From Algoriphagus antarcticus (lineage in GTDB: Bacteria; Bacteroidota; Bacteroidia; Cytophagales; Cyclobacteriaceae): a DNA stretch of 64,000 bases. Both the position numbers and the translations under genes were made by a program. The stretch covers positions 186,001-250,000 of the forward strand of contig NZ_MSSW01000001.1 of assembly GCF_002150685.1 (NCBI RefSeq), in the 5' to 3' direction. The notes under the pieces were generated by a model. That model had not been told where the DNA came from. It did not search any database and was given only the letters and a program-made list of their open reading frames with translations. Shown here piece after piece: positions 36,266-43,677 of the stretch. Within the stretch, counting starts at the first letter, position 1. Each line of letters starts with the position of its first letter.

Positions 36266-37171
36266 ATGAACCAGAAACCAACCTTACTTATACTTGCAGC
36301 AGGAATGGGAAGCCGATATGGCGGCAATAAGCAAATCGATGGATTTGGCCCAAACGGGGAGACCATTCTTGAATACTCTATTTTTGATGCCATCAGGGCT
36401 GGATTTGGCAAAGTCGTTTTTATCGTGCGGGAAGAAATTCTCGACTTAGCCAAAGAAATCTTCCTCCCAAAATTTGAAGGCAAAATCGAAGTTGATTTTG
36501 TTATCCAATCGCTGGACAGCTTTGTGCCTGCAGAATTGAAGCAGGCAGATCGAAAGAAGCCATTCGGTACTGCACATGCTGTGCTTTGTGCAAAGGATGT
36601 GATCAAAGAGCCCTTCGCAGTGATCAATGCAGATGATTTCTATGGAAAAGAAGCATTTGATGCGATCGGAAAATTTCTAACTACTGAGGTGAAGCCTGAC
36701 CTTCATGCGATGGTAGGCTATGCGATCAAGAATGTACTTTCTGAAAATGGCACCGTAAGCCGCGGCGTATGCGAAACCAATGAAAAGGGTCATCTGATCG
36801 GAATGATTGAAAGAACTTCTATCGCCCGTGAGGATGGGAAAATCCTAAGTAAAGCCGAAGGTGAAGTTTTGGAAATAGCAGAAAACACACCAGTAAGCAT
36901 GAACTTCTGGGGCTTTCATCCGGATGTATTTGCTGATATAGAGAAAATGTGGAATACTTTTCTTCCGGCAAACCTCGACAATCTTAAGTCTGAATTCTTC
37001 ATCCCAACTGTCGCTAATAATCTTATTCAAGCCAATGAAGCGGCATTTGATATCTTGGAAGGTGGAAAAGTTTGGTTTGGTGTCACCTACACCGAGGACA
37101 AACCCGTGGTGATAACTTCACTGAAAAAACTGCATGAGGCTGGAGAATATCCAGCAGATCTATGGAAATAA
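36266..37171 (+). CDS. Nucleotidyltransferase family protein
   Basis: 301 aa. LLILAAGMGSRYGGNKQIDGFGPNGETI at the N-terminus is the nucleotide-binding start of NTP-transferases; INADDFYG has the metal-binding Asp pair. Bacteroidetes relatives often occur beside phosphotransferases related to N-acetylhexosamine kinases, as might serve a salvage route; here such a kinase is at 47841, about 10 kb away. The exact sugar nucleotide is not decidable. Its last 22 codons and terminator recur in altered form after higA (37965-38058). Confidence 0.8.
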   Translation: MNQKPTLLILAAGMGSRYGGNKQIDGFGPNGETILEYSIFDAIRAGFGKVVFIVREEILDLAKEIFLPKFEGKIEVDFVIQSLDSFVPAELKQADRKKPFGTAHAVLCAKDVIKEPFAVINADDFYGKEAFDAIGKFLTTEVKPDLHAMVGYAIKNVLSENGTVSRGVCETNEKGHLIGMIERTSIAREDGKILSKAEGEVLEIAENTPVSMNFWGFHPDVFADIEKMWNTFLPANLDNLKSEFFIPTVANNLIQANEAAFDILEGGKVWFGVTYTEDKPVVITSLKKLHEAGEYPADLWK

Positions 37172-37201
37172 GATAAAGGAGCTTCGGCTCCTTTTTTTAT
37201 G
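37106..37201 (+). repeat. Direct repeat copy 1: nucleotidyltransferase gene end with terminator
   Basis: The sequence from GTGGTGATA to TTTTTTTATG contains the last 22 codons of the intact gene and its UUCG hairpin terminator. A diverged copy lies at 37965-38058, so the two flank higBA. Confidence 0.75.
37175..37198 (+). terminator. UUCG-loop terminator of the nucleotidyltransferase gene
   Basis: AAGGAGC-TTCG-GCTCCTT followed by T (37192-37198). The stop codon is just before it. Confidence 0.9.
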
Positions 37202-37256
37202 TCTTGGTATTTATAAGGGCTTTTTTTTAGACTATAAAAAAATTTAGTACACATGA

Positions 37257-37287
37257 TACCAATTTGGTAACCATTATTCTATCTTTG
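37257..37287 (+). promoter_or_regulatory. Operator and -7 element of higBA
   Basis: The palindrome TACCAA-T-TTGGTA (37257-37269) is followed by TATCTTTG (37280-37287), a perfect TAnnTTTG. The start codon of higB follows after five bases, so the transcript may be leaderless. The palindrome is a likely site for HigA autoregulation. Confidence 0.55.
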
Positions 37288-37292
37288 GTGTT

Positions 37293-37610
37293 ATGAGAGT
37301 CATTGCTGTGAAAACGCTTAAAAACTGGAGCGAATCGTACCCAAAAGCTAGACAGTCCTTGCTTTCATGGTATGAAGAAGTGAGTTCAGCAGATTGGCAG
37401 AGTCCAAATATCCTGAAATCTCAATTCAGAAATGTTTCTATATTCTCAAATAAACGAGTGATCTTCAATATTCACGGTAATAGTTTTCGATTAATCGTTG
37501 ACATTGAATACCGGCTAAAAATCGTCTTTATCGTGTGGTTTGGAACACATAAGGAATACGATAAAATCGATGCTAAAATAATCAGCTATGTTAAAACCAA
37601 TAAAAACTAA
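37293..37610 (+). CDS. higB: HigB-family mRNA interferase toxin
   Basis: 105 aa. MRVIAVKTLKNWSESYPKARQSLLSWYEEVSSADWQSPN is the start of the HigB (RelE-fold) toxin family, and IFNIHGNSFRLIVDIEYRLKIVFIVWFGTHKEYDKID carries the C-terminal catalytic region. It overlaps the antitoxin by 23 bases. The toxin comes first, the usual higBA order. It looks intact. Confidence 0.9.
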   Translation: MRVIAVKTLKNWSESYPKARQSLLSWYEEVSSADWQSPNILKSQFRNVSIFSNKRVIFNIHGNSFRLIVDIEYRLKIVFIVWFGTHKEYDKIDAKIISYVKTNKN

Positions 37611-37947
37611 CGAAGCATACGAAATGGCGCTTGATCGTGCGTACGACTTGATACAACAAGAGTTGGAGCTTGGATCAGAGGCTTCCGATGAATTGGAGGT
37701 GCTTTCTTTATTGATCAAAGAATATGAAAATGAAAATTTTTCTATTCCAAAACCACACCCAATAGAGGCTATCAAATTTCGCTTGGAACAATCGGGGATT
37801 TCTGAGTCAGAACTTACTAAAATCCTAGGGGCTAGATCTAGAAAATCAGAGATTTTATCTGGGAAAAGAAAATTGAGTCTTTCCATGATCAGAAAATTAA
37901 ACGAGAAATTAAAAATCCCGGCTTCTGTTTTGATTCAGGAGTATTGA
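37588..37947 (+). CDS. higA: HigA-family antitoxin, HTH
   Basis: 119 aa. The C-terminal half is a helix-turn-helix (IKFRLEQSGISESELTKILGARSRKSEILSGKRKLSLSMIRKLNEKL) of the Xre type found in HigA. The N-terminal half should bind the toxin. It probably binds the palindrome at 37257-37269. Intact. Confidence 0.9.
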   Translation: MLKPIKTNEAYEMALDRAYDLIQQELELGSEASDELEVLSLLIKEYENENFSIPKPHPIEAIKFRLEQSGISESELTKILGARSRKSEILSGKRKLSLSMIRKLNEKLKIPASVLIQEY

Positions 37948-37964
37948 AGAGTATTGCTTATCAA

Positions 37965-38058
37965 GTGGTGATTGATACACTCAAAAATTGCATGATACTG
38001 GAGATCATCAAGCTGATCTATGGAAATAAAGAAAGGGGCTTCGTCTCCTTTTTTTATG
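37965..38058 (+). pseudogene. Remnant nucleotidyltransferase gene end after higBA
   Basis: A diverged copy of 37106-37201, mostly identical, with an indel. It decodes as VVIDTLK then, after a one-base frame change, KLHDTGDHQADLWK and a stop, against VVITSLKKLHEAGEYPADLWK in the intact gene. Its terminator hairpin reads GGGGC-TTCG-TCTCC with the same T-run. It lies downstream of higA and has no upstream part. Confidence 0.7.
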
Positions 38059-38060
38059 GC

Positions 38061-38429
38061 TCAATTAGAGGTAAAGTCTTTGATTAAGTTGAATTCTGAA
38101 CCATTCTTAACTACTAGCGAAACTCTAGGGAATTCATCCAAACATTTCAAAGGTTGCTCACTATCTTCAATTATTTGAATCGGACTAAATTCTCTAAACT
38201 CCAGTTCAATCTTCTTTTTTGAAATTGGATTTATAAGATAAATGATATATTTCTGACTTGCCTCATTTACTAAGCTGTCAGTAAAAAACTTCGCATTAGA
38301 CAAACAACTATGACAACTTAACTCATCATAAATAAGAATAAATCCTTCATGATCTTCAATTTCTTCGCATTCATTAGAACAACTACTATTTACTAAAATC
38401 AAAAACATCAAATACAATATGCGATTCAT
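38061..38429 (-). CDS. Small lipoprotein with thioredoxin-like CxxC
   Basis: 122 aa. The leader MNRILYLMFLILVNSSC suggests a lipoprotein at Cys17 (a non-standard lipobox with Asn at -3). FILIYDELSCHSCLSNAKFF holds a CxxC (CHSC) after a beta strand, as in thioredoxin folds, and CLDEFPRVSLVV resembles the later cis-proline region. It overlaps the end of the DUF4221 gene by 44 bases. It may reduce or pair with cysteines of the neighbouring peptide. Confidence 0.6.
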   Translation of the reverse strand: MNRILYLMFLILVNSSCSNECEEIEDHEGFILIYDELSCHSCLSNAKFFTDSLVNEASQKYIIYLINPISKKKIELEFREFSPIQIIEDSEQPLKCLDEFPRVSLVVKNGSEFNLIKDFTSN

Positions 38430-39543
38430 CAGTTAGTATTTTTTCATAATTTAAAACATTCAACCCCTTAGAACTTACAAACATGTTTGATAGTACGTAC
38501 TTCCCATACTCAAAATCAACTTCCATAATTTTTTCAAAGTTTTTATTCAATACTATTATTCCAAATGGCTTGGTTCGCTGAGGGACATCTACAACGATTT
38601 CTGGTTTGGGTTTTTCTACCACTCTATAGTATAGCTCTTTGTATGAATCGTAAAATATTTTACCATAATTCATAGAATTCAAGAAGGTAGTTAATCGGTA
38701 TTGTTCATGCTCCGGGCCAATTTCTTCTACACTATTGGCAAGAGACACTTTCGGCAAATCATCAGCTAAGTAAGAGGAAGCTATATGTTTTATAATTTCT
38801 TGATCTTTAGTGTTGAATACTATAATTGAATCTGAAAGACCAAATGAATATATTATATTATCACCCACTTTCTCTTGGCTCATAAAGTTGAAATAATCAG
38901 AATATACCGATTTTGTGTATTCTATTGGGAAAAGTAAATCATTGCTTACAAAAGCAGGAGAATAGATGTTATACTCAACTGCGAAATTCGAATTTTCTAT
39001 TTTCTTATACTCCTCTGGCGCTGCATACATACCAGGTACGTACGCTATGGGGTTGGTTAAAAAAACTGATTGATCATGAAAAATAATCCCTGATTGCTCG
39101 GTGGCAACAGGCACTTTACCTCTGTCTTCCCTTGAAAAATCAAAATTAAACCTTTCCATATAAGAGTTTCCCAGGTCAGTTATAAAAAACCAGTTTACAT
39201 TTTTTCCTGATATTAAAATGGTATCTCGATTGTGAAAATAAAAATTAGAAACGTTCCCTACTCCTTTTGGGCCCTCTACAGGATAATCAGTAGATCCAAT
39301 AAGTTCTTGGTTATTATAATCGTATTGATATATTCTATTAAAAATCGGATTTGATAATAACAAAATATCTTTTGAATTTAAATTGGCTAATTGGACTCTA
39401 TTTCCTCCGAAATTTGCAGTTTCATTATCTAAGGGGAATTCAATCGAAGTTACTGGTATCGCAGCAAATATGCTTTCATCCTTCTTATTTGAGCAACCAA
39501 AAATTAGAGAAATAATTATAAAGAATTTCGAATAGTTATACAT
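38386..39543 (-). CDS. DUF4221 family propeller-type lipoprotein
   Basis: 385 aa from the ATG at 39543, which gives a lipoprotein signal MYNYSKFFIIISLIFGC; an upstream ATG at 39588 adds a poor leader. After Cys come SNKKDES, similar to the Bacteroidetes surface-export signal of Lys and acidic residues. PVEGPKGVGNVSNFYFHNRDTILISG is the DUF4221 block, akin to the GxGPGE region of 6-bladed propellers. Strongly AT-rich. It follows a Cys peptide gene (39653-39880) and a hairpin, like the locus at 21548. Confidence 0.75.
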   Translation of the reverse strand: MYNYSKFFIIISLIFGCSNKKDESIFAAIPVTSIEFPLDNETANFGGNRVQLANLNSKDILLLSNPIFNRIYQYDYNNQELIGSTDYPVEGPKGVGNVSNFYFHNRDTILISGKNVNWFFITDLGNSYMERFNFDFSREDRGKVPVATEQSGIIFHDQSVFLTNPIAYVPGMYAAPEEYKKIENSNFAVEYNIYSPAFVSNDLLFPIEYTKSVYSDYFNFMSQEKVGDNIIYSFGLSDSIIVFNTKDQEIIKHIASSYLADDLPKVSLANSVEEIGPEHEQYRLTTFLNSMNYGKIFYDSYKELYYRVVEKPKPEIVVDVPQRTKPFGIIVLNKNFEKIMEVDFEYGKYVLSNMFVSSKGLNVLNYEKILTDESHIVFDVFDFSK

Positions 39544-39596
39544 ATATATTCCAAAGAAAATTGAAGATCTAAAACTATTTATCATCACTTAATTTA

Positions 39597-39633
39597 AAAT
39601 TAGGCTGGTCAAATTGATTGAACAGCCCAATTT
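39597..39633 (-). terminator. Hairpin between Cys peptide and DUF4221 genes
   Basis: AAATTAGGCTG ... CAGCCCAATTT, with one A-C mismatch, plus inner TCAA/TTGA, 20 bases after the peptide stop, followed on the minus strand by a T-rich stretch. It parallels the hairpin at 21765-21795 in position. Confidence 0.55.
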
Positions 39634-39652
39634 ACTTGATCTACACTAAATG

Positions 39653-39880
39653 TTAGGTGGGATCGATTGGAGGACAATCATCTGCTTCAAATCTACACTG
39701 ATTTCCAAATCCAACACAATAGCATCCACCTTCATCTATATGCATTGCAGCATCATTTAAGCTTATTGCACAAACTGTGCACTTAGGTGTTTCTTCAGTT
39801 CTAGCCTGACTTACAAACGGGACAAGGCTTAAAAAGCCTATTGCAAAAGCAACGATCCCAAGAATTAATTTCCTTTTCAT
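39653..39880 (-). CDS. Small secreted Cys-rich peptide
   Basis: 75 aa. A Sec leader MKRKLILGIVAFAIGFLSLV with cleavage around SQA, then six cysteines: KCTVCAIS, GCYCVG, QCRFE and DDCPP. No similarity to known toxins or bacteriocins can be claimed. It is followed by a hairpin and the DUF4221 lipoprotein. The upstream region (39881-40028) is extremely AT-rich with TA repeats. Confidence 0.6.
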   Translation of the reverse strand: MKRKLILGIVAFAIGFLSLVPFVSQARTEETPKCTVCAISLNDAAMHIDEGGCYCVGFGNQCRFEADDCPPIDPT

Positions 39881-40028
39881 ATATAAGTGTTTTATATATT
39901 ATTAATATTCCAATATATGTATATATATATATATTAATAAAAAAACAAACGCTTAAAAAACTTGAAAATAATATTTTTTCTTTTAATCTATTATTAATCC
40001 ATCTATATCAAAGTATCACTTACGAGCT

Positions 40029-41141
40029 CTACCTTTCTATTATTTCGACGCCACCATTCTCCATCGAAAAGAAAACCACATCCGCATTCAATTCTGAAAG
40101 TATCTTCTTCGATCTTTCAGGCCTGGCATCCGTCAGAAAGATCTGACCAAACGTATGCTGAGAGATCAGTTTTATCAGTTGGGCAATCCGCAAATCATCC
40201 AGCTTATCGAATATATCATCCAACAACAGAATTGGTTTTTCTCCTTTTTCTTTCTCGAAAATCTGAAACTGAGCAAGTTTAAGGGCTATGATATAAGACT
40301 TCTGCTGACCCTGACTACCAATTTTCCGTATCGGATGCTCACCTATCATAAAACTGAAATCGTCTTTGTGAATTCCGGCATTACTGTTTTTGGTAATCAG
40401 ATCTTTTTTCCGAAGGCTTTTAAAATAAGCTCCAAAGTCTTCACGTAAAGCTTCCGTTTCGTAAATCACACTGACTAGTTCTTGCCCTTGGGAAATCTCC
40501 GAATAGTGACTTTGTAATAATGGAGCCATTTCTGCCAAAAGCTCATTTCGCCTACCTGCAAGCACGACACTCAATTGAATCAATTCTAAATCGTACTTAT
40601 CCAAGAGTGTCAGATCACGCCTACCGGTCTCTGCAAACTTCTTCAGCAAAGCATTCCGTTGCTTCAAAAAATGATGGTACCGAATCAATTGATCAAGGTA
40701 AGCATGATCAAGCTGAGAAATCAGACCATCAAAAAACTTCCTGCGTCCGTCACTTCCCCCTTTGATCAGTTCTGTATCATCTGGAGCAATTAAGACTAAC
40801 GGAATAAGCCCAACATGCTCGGAGGTTTTGGCTAATGCTTTCCCATTTTGGTAAATCTGCTTCTTTTTCCCCAGCTCAACTGTGCATCTGACTTCTAACT
40901 GTTTCGCCTCTGCCAGTTCAAATTGCCCTTTTATTGCGAAAAAATCTTTCTCGTGTTGCACGTTCAGAGTGTCGCTAGACTGCACGGCGCTTTTGGTCAA
41001 AGACAAATAATGAATACCATCCAACACATTGGTTTTTCCACTCCCATTCAGTCCCACGAAGCAATTGATCTCAATGGAAAATTGGAGTCGGGTCTTCTCA
41101 TGATTTTTGAATTGTAAGAGTTCGAGAGACTTCAAGTGCAT
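40029..41141 (-). CDS. recF: DNA replication and repair protein RecF
   Basis: 370 aa. The N-terminal SLELLQFKNHEKTRLQFSIEINCFVGLNGSGKTNVLDGIHYLSL contains the P-loop GLNGSGKT (30-37), and LLLDDIFDKLDDLR is the Walker B/signature D-loop. RecF loads RecA at gapped DNA. It is not in the dnaA-dnaN-recF order here, which is common in Bacteroidetes. Confidence 0.95.
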   Translation of the reverse strand: MHLKSLELLQFKNHEKTRLQFSIEINCFVGLNGSGKTNVLDGIHYLSLTKSAVQSSDTLNVQHEKDFFAIKGQFELAEAKQLEVRCTVELGKKKQIYQNGKALAKTSEHVGLIPLVLIAPDDTELIKGGSDGRRKFFDGLISQLDHAYLDQLIRYHHFLKQRNALLKKFAETGRRDLTLLDKYDLELIQLSVVLAGRRNELLAEMAPLLQSHYSEISQGQELVSVIYETEALREDFGAYFKSLRKKDLITKNSNAGIHKDDFSFMIGEHPIRKIGSQGQQKSYIIALKLAQFQIFEKEKGEKPILLLDDIFDKLDDLRIAQLIKLISQHTFGQIFLTDARPERSKKILSELNADVVFFSMENGGVEIIER

Positions 41142-41191
41142 GAGATTGGGTAATTATTTCGCCGGTAGCCTGTTATTTAGGGCGGGATGAT

Positions 41192-41199
41192 TATATTTG
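41192..41199 (+). promoter_or_regulatory. -7 element of pdhA
   Basis: TATATTTG fits TAnnTTTG; 34 bases before the ATG at 41234. No clear -33 TTTG at the expected distance. Confidence 0.5.
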
Positions 41200-41233
41200 A
41201 AATCTAAAATTAGCATATTTTCATCATTACGAT

Positions 41234-42253
41234 ATGGCAAAGAAAACTGCAGCAACTAAGTCTAAAGTAAAATATTCAAAGGAAACTTACACCTTTTGGT
41301 ACGAGAGCATGCTCTTAATGAGGAGGTTTGAGGAGAAAGCGGGGCAACTTTATGGCCAGCAAAAAATCAGAGGATTTTGTCATTTATACATTGGTCAGGA
41401 AGCTTGTGCTTCTGGAGCTATTTCAGCTTTGACCAAAGATGACAAGTGGATTACGGCTTACCGCTGTCATGCTCACCCACTTGGGTTGGGCACTGATCCA
41501 GGAGCGATCATGGCTGAGCTTTTCGGTAAAGCAACGGGAACTACTAAAGGAAAAGGTGGTTCTATGCACATTTTCGATAAGGAGAAAAACTTCATGGGAG
41601 GTCATGGAATCGTAGGAGCACAGATTCCTATGGGACTTGGAATGGGTTTCGCGGAAAAATATAAAGGCACCAAAAACCTGGCAATTTGCTACATGGGTGA
41701 TGGCGCTGTACGTCAGGGGGCTTTTCACGAAGCGCTAAACTTGGCAATGCTTTATAAAACTCCGGTGATTTTCGTGATCGAGAATAACGGCTACGCCATG
41801 GGCACGGCAGTGAAGAGATCATCTAATGTGGAAGATCTTTCTACATTGGGCGAATCTTATGACATGCCATCATTTGCTGTGGACGGAATGAATGTAGAAG
41901 CTGTACACGAAGCAGTAGCAGAGGCAGCAGAAAGAGCAAGAAAAGGCGATGGCCCAACTTTGCTCGAAATGAGAACCTACCGATACAAAGGACACTCCAT
42001 GTCCGATCCTCAGAAATACAGAACCAAAGAAGAGGTAGAGGAATACAAGCAGCGTGATCCAATGGAGCAGGTACTAGCTACCATCAAGGAAAATAATATT
42101 CTAAGCGAAGAGGAGATCGAGGAAATCATCAAAGACGTAAAGCAAAAGGTAACAGACGCAGTGAAATTCGCTGAAGAATCTCCTTGGCCAGAAGGGCAGG
42201 ATGCTTTCAAGGATGTTTACATCCAAGAAGACTATCCATTTGTAATGGAATAA
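41234..42253 (+). CDS. pdhA: Pyruvate dehydrogenase E1 component, alpha subunit
   Basis: 339 aa. GDGAVRQGAFHEALNLAMLYKTPVIFVIENN is the thiamine diphosphate/Mg motif, and RYKGHSMSDPQKYRTKEEV the phospho-loop region of E1 alpha. Converts pyruvate for acetyl-CoA synthesis with a beta subunit. The beta and E2 genes are not adjacent, so they must be elsewhere. Strong terminator follows. Confidence 0.95.
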   Translation: MAKKTAATKSKVKYSKETYTFWYESMLLMRRFEEKAGQLYGQQKIRGFCHLYIGQEACASGAISALTKDDKWITAYRCHAHPLGLGTDPGAIMAELFGKATGTTKGKGGSMHIFDKEKNFMGGHGIVGAQIPMGLGMGFAEKYKGTKNLAICYMGDGAVRQGAFHEALNLAMLYKTPVIFVIENNGYAMGTAVKRSSNVEDLSTLGESYDMPSFAVDGMNVEAVHEAVAEAAERARKGDGPTLLEMRTYRYKGHSMSDPQKYRTKEEVEEYKQRDPMEQVLATIKENNILSEEEIEEIIKDVKQKVTDAVKFAEESPWPEGQDAFKDVYIQEDYPFVME

Positions 42254-42274
42254 ATCAAAAAAACATAACGCCTC

Positions 42275-42312
42275 AAAAGCCATGAATACAGAAAGCTTTC
42301 ATGGCTTTTTTA
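42275..42312 (+). terminator. Terminator of pdhA
   Basis: AAAAGCCATGAA ... TTCATGGCTTTT, a 12-base stem, then T, 22 bases after the stop. Confidence 0.85.
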
Positions 42313-42318
42313 TTGGGC

Positions 42319-42348
42319 TTTGTAGAAAGTATAAAAACCGTATATTTG
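42319..42348 (+). promoter_or_regulatory. Promoter of the TPR protein gene
   Basis: TTTG at 42319-42322, an 18-base spacer, then TATATTTG at 42341-42348: a full match to the Bacteroidetes promoter. The start codon is at 42368. Confidence 0.75.
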
Positions 42349-42367
42349 CGGCTGAAAATTGAGTAGC

Positions 42368-43081
42368 ATGGCAACGAAACAAACTAAAAGAGTACACCCT
42401 GATCATCACAATGATATTTTGGAAGATCCTTCCGAGATAGCAACACGACTTGGTAGAGGTGAGGCTTTTTTAAAGCAGAATAGTAAGGTACTAGCTGGGG
42501 TATTAATCGCAGCAGTGGTTTTGATCGGAGGAATCTTGTTTTTCCAAATCAACACCCAAAACCAAAATGAGAAAGCACAGAAGGAAATGTTCCAGGCAGT
42601 GTATTTCTACGAGCAAGATAGCGTACAACTAGCGTTGAATGGTGACGGCATTAACGCTGGACTCCTCAGCATCTTGGAAGAGTATCCAAGAACAGATGCT
42701 GCAAATCTTGCACATTTCTACGTAGGCTCTATCTATCTTTCTGAGAGAAAATACGAAGAGGCAATTTCAGAATTAGAGCAATTCTCAGCTGATGATTTCT
42801 TGGTACAAGCAAAAGCTTATTCTCTAATAGGTGATGCTAATATGGAGCTTGGAAATACTGAAGAAGCTATCTCTAGCTATAAAAAAGCTGCTGAATACGA
42901 TGAAAACAAGTTTTTCACTCCTAAGTATTTGACCAAACTTGCTATTGCATACGAAGCTGCAGGTAAGAACACTGAAGCAATCGCTGCGTATGGAGAGATC
43001 GAAGACAAATATTTCGAGTCATTCGAATTTGCTGCTGCGCGAAAACACAAAGCTCGCTTAGAAGGTCTTGCCTCTAAGTAA
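42368..43081 (+). CDS. Membrane-anchored TPR protein (YfgM-like)
   Basis: 237 aa from ATG 42368. One membrane span (VLAGVLIAAVVLIGGILFF, near 41-59) with a short cytosolic N-terminus and a C-terminal periplasmic/cytosolic domain of TPR repeats: FYVGSIYLSERKYEEAISEL, YSLIGDANMELGNTEEAISSYKKA and LTKLAIAYEAAGKNTEAIAAY. This is the YfgM layout, known in E. coli to join the Sec translocon and chaperones. Role here inferred. Confidence 0.85.
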   Translation: MATKQTKRVHPDHHNDILEDPSEIATRLGRGEAFLKQNSKVLAGVLIAAVVLIGGILFFQINTQNQNEKAQKEMFQAVYFYEQDSVQLALNGDGINAGLLSILEEYPRTDAANLAHFYVGSIYLSERKYEEAISELEQFSADDFLVQAKAYSLIGDANMELGNTEEAISSYKKAAEYDENKFFTPKYLTKLAIAYEAAGKNTEAIAAYGEIEDKYFESFEFAAARKHKARLEGLASK

Positions 43082-43104
43082 TGCTTTTTCAATAGCATAC
43101 TAGA

Positions 43105-43137
43105 AGAGTAAGGCCCTGTGGTCTTACTCTTTTTTTG
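43105..43137 (+). terminator. Terminator before ribH
   Basis: AGAGTAAGGCC-CTGT-GGTCTTACTCT followed by seven T. An 11-base stem with one G-T pair. Confidence 0.9.
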
Positions 43138-43165
43138 TTTAAAATACTTTAAAAAGAACCTATCA

Positions 43166-43642
43166 ATGGCAACGTCATTAAAAAGCCTTAGCGCACATTC
43201 CTCCAAAAACGTCCAGGATATCAGCAATAAAACTTTTGGCATTATCGTCTCCGAATGGAATGAAGATGTGACCGAAGCACTCTATTCTGGTGCTTACCAG
43301 ACACTTTTAGAAAATGGAGCAAAAAAAGAAAATATCATTCGAAAGAATGTTCCAGGCTCATTTGAACTCACACTTGCGGCACAATGGCTAGCCCAGGAAG
43401 AAAGTATCGATGCGGTGATCTGCCTGGGCTGCGTGATCCAAGGTGAGACCAAGCATTTTGATTTCATCTGTGATGCCGTTGCTCATGGCATTACCAATGT
43501 GGGATTGAAATATAATAAACCAGTGATTTTTGGAGTATTGACTCCCAATACTCAGCAACAAGCCATGGATCGCGCTGGTGGAAAGCATGGCAACAAAGGC
43601 GACGAAGCAGCTATCACGGCTGTGAAAATGCTTGGATTCTAA
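43166..43642 (+). CDS. ribH: 6,7-dimethyl-8-ribityllumazine synthase
   Basis: 158 aa from ATG 43166. It makes the lumazine precursor of riboflavin and forms icosahedral or pentameric shells. GIIVSEWNEDVTEALYSGAYQTL and VPGSFELTLAAQWLA, CLGCVIQGETKHFDFICDAVAHG and GVLTPNTQQQAMDRAGGKHGNKGDEAA are the conserved blocks. No FMN riboswitch was seen upstream. It follows the TPR gene with a terminator between. Confidence 0.95.
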   Translation: MATSLKSLSAHSSKNVQDISNKTFGIIVSEWNEDVTEALYSGAYQTLLENGAKKENIIRKNVPGSFELTLAAQWLAQEESIDAVICLGCVIQGETKHFDFICDAVAHGITNVGLKYNKPVIFGVLTPNTQQQAMDRAGGKHGNKGDEAAITAVKMLGF

Positions 43643-43677
43643 GACAAAAACCTATTAACCTTTTAAGTACATCTCCT

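Noticed and set aside
37263..37266. -33 box (TTTG) for higBA
   Set aside because: Only 13 bases separate it from the -7 element, outside the 17-23 range; it belongs to the palindrome instead.
39544..39588. Earlier start for the DUF4221 gene at 39588
   Set aside because: The added residues spoil the short lipoprotein signal that begins at 39543.
39841..40146. Plus-strand open frame of 101 codons near recF
   Set aside because: Overlaps recF and the peptide gene antisense and is mostly low-complexity AT-rich translation.
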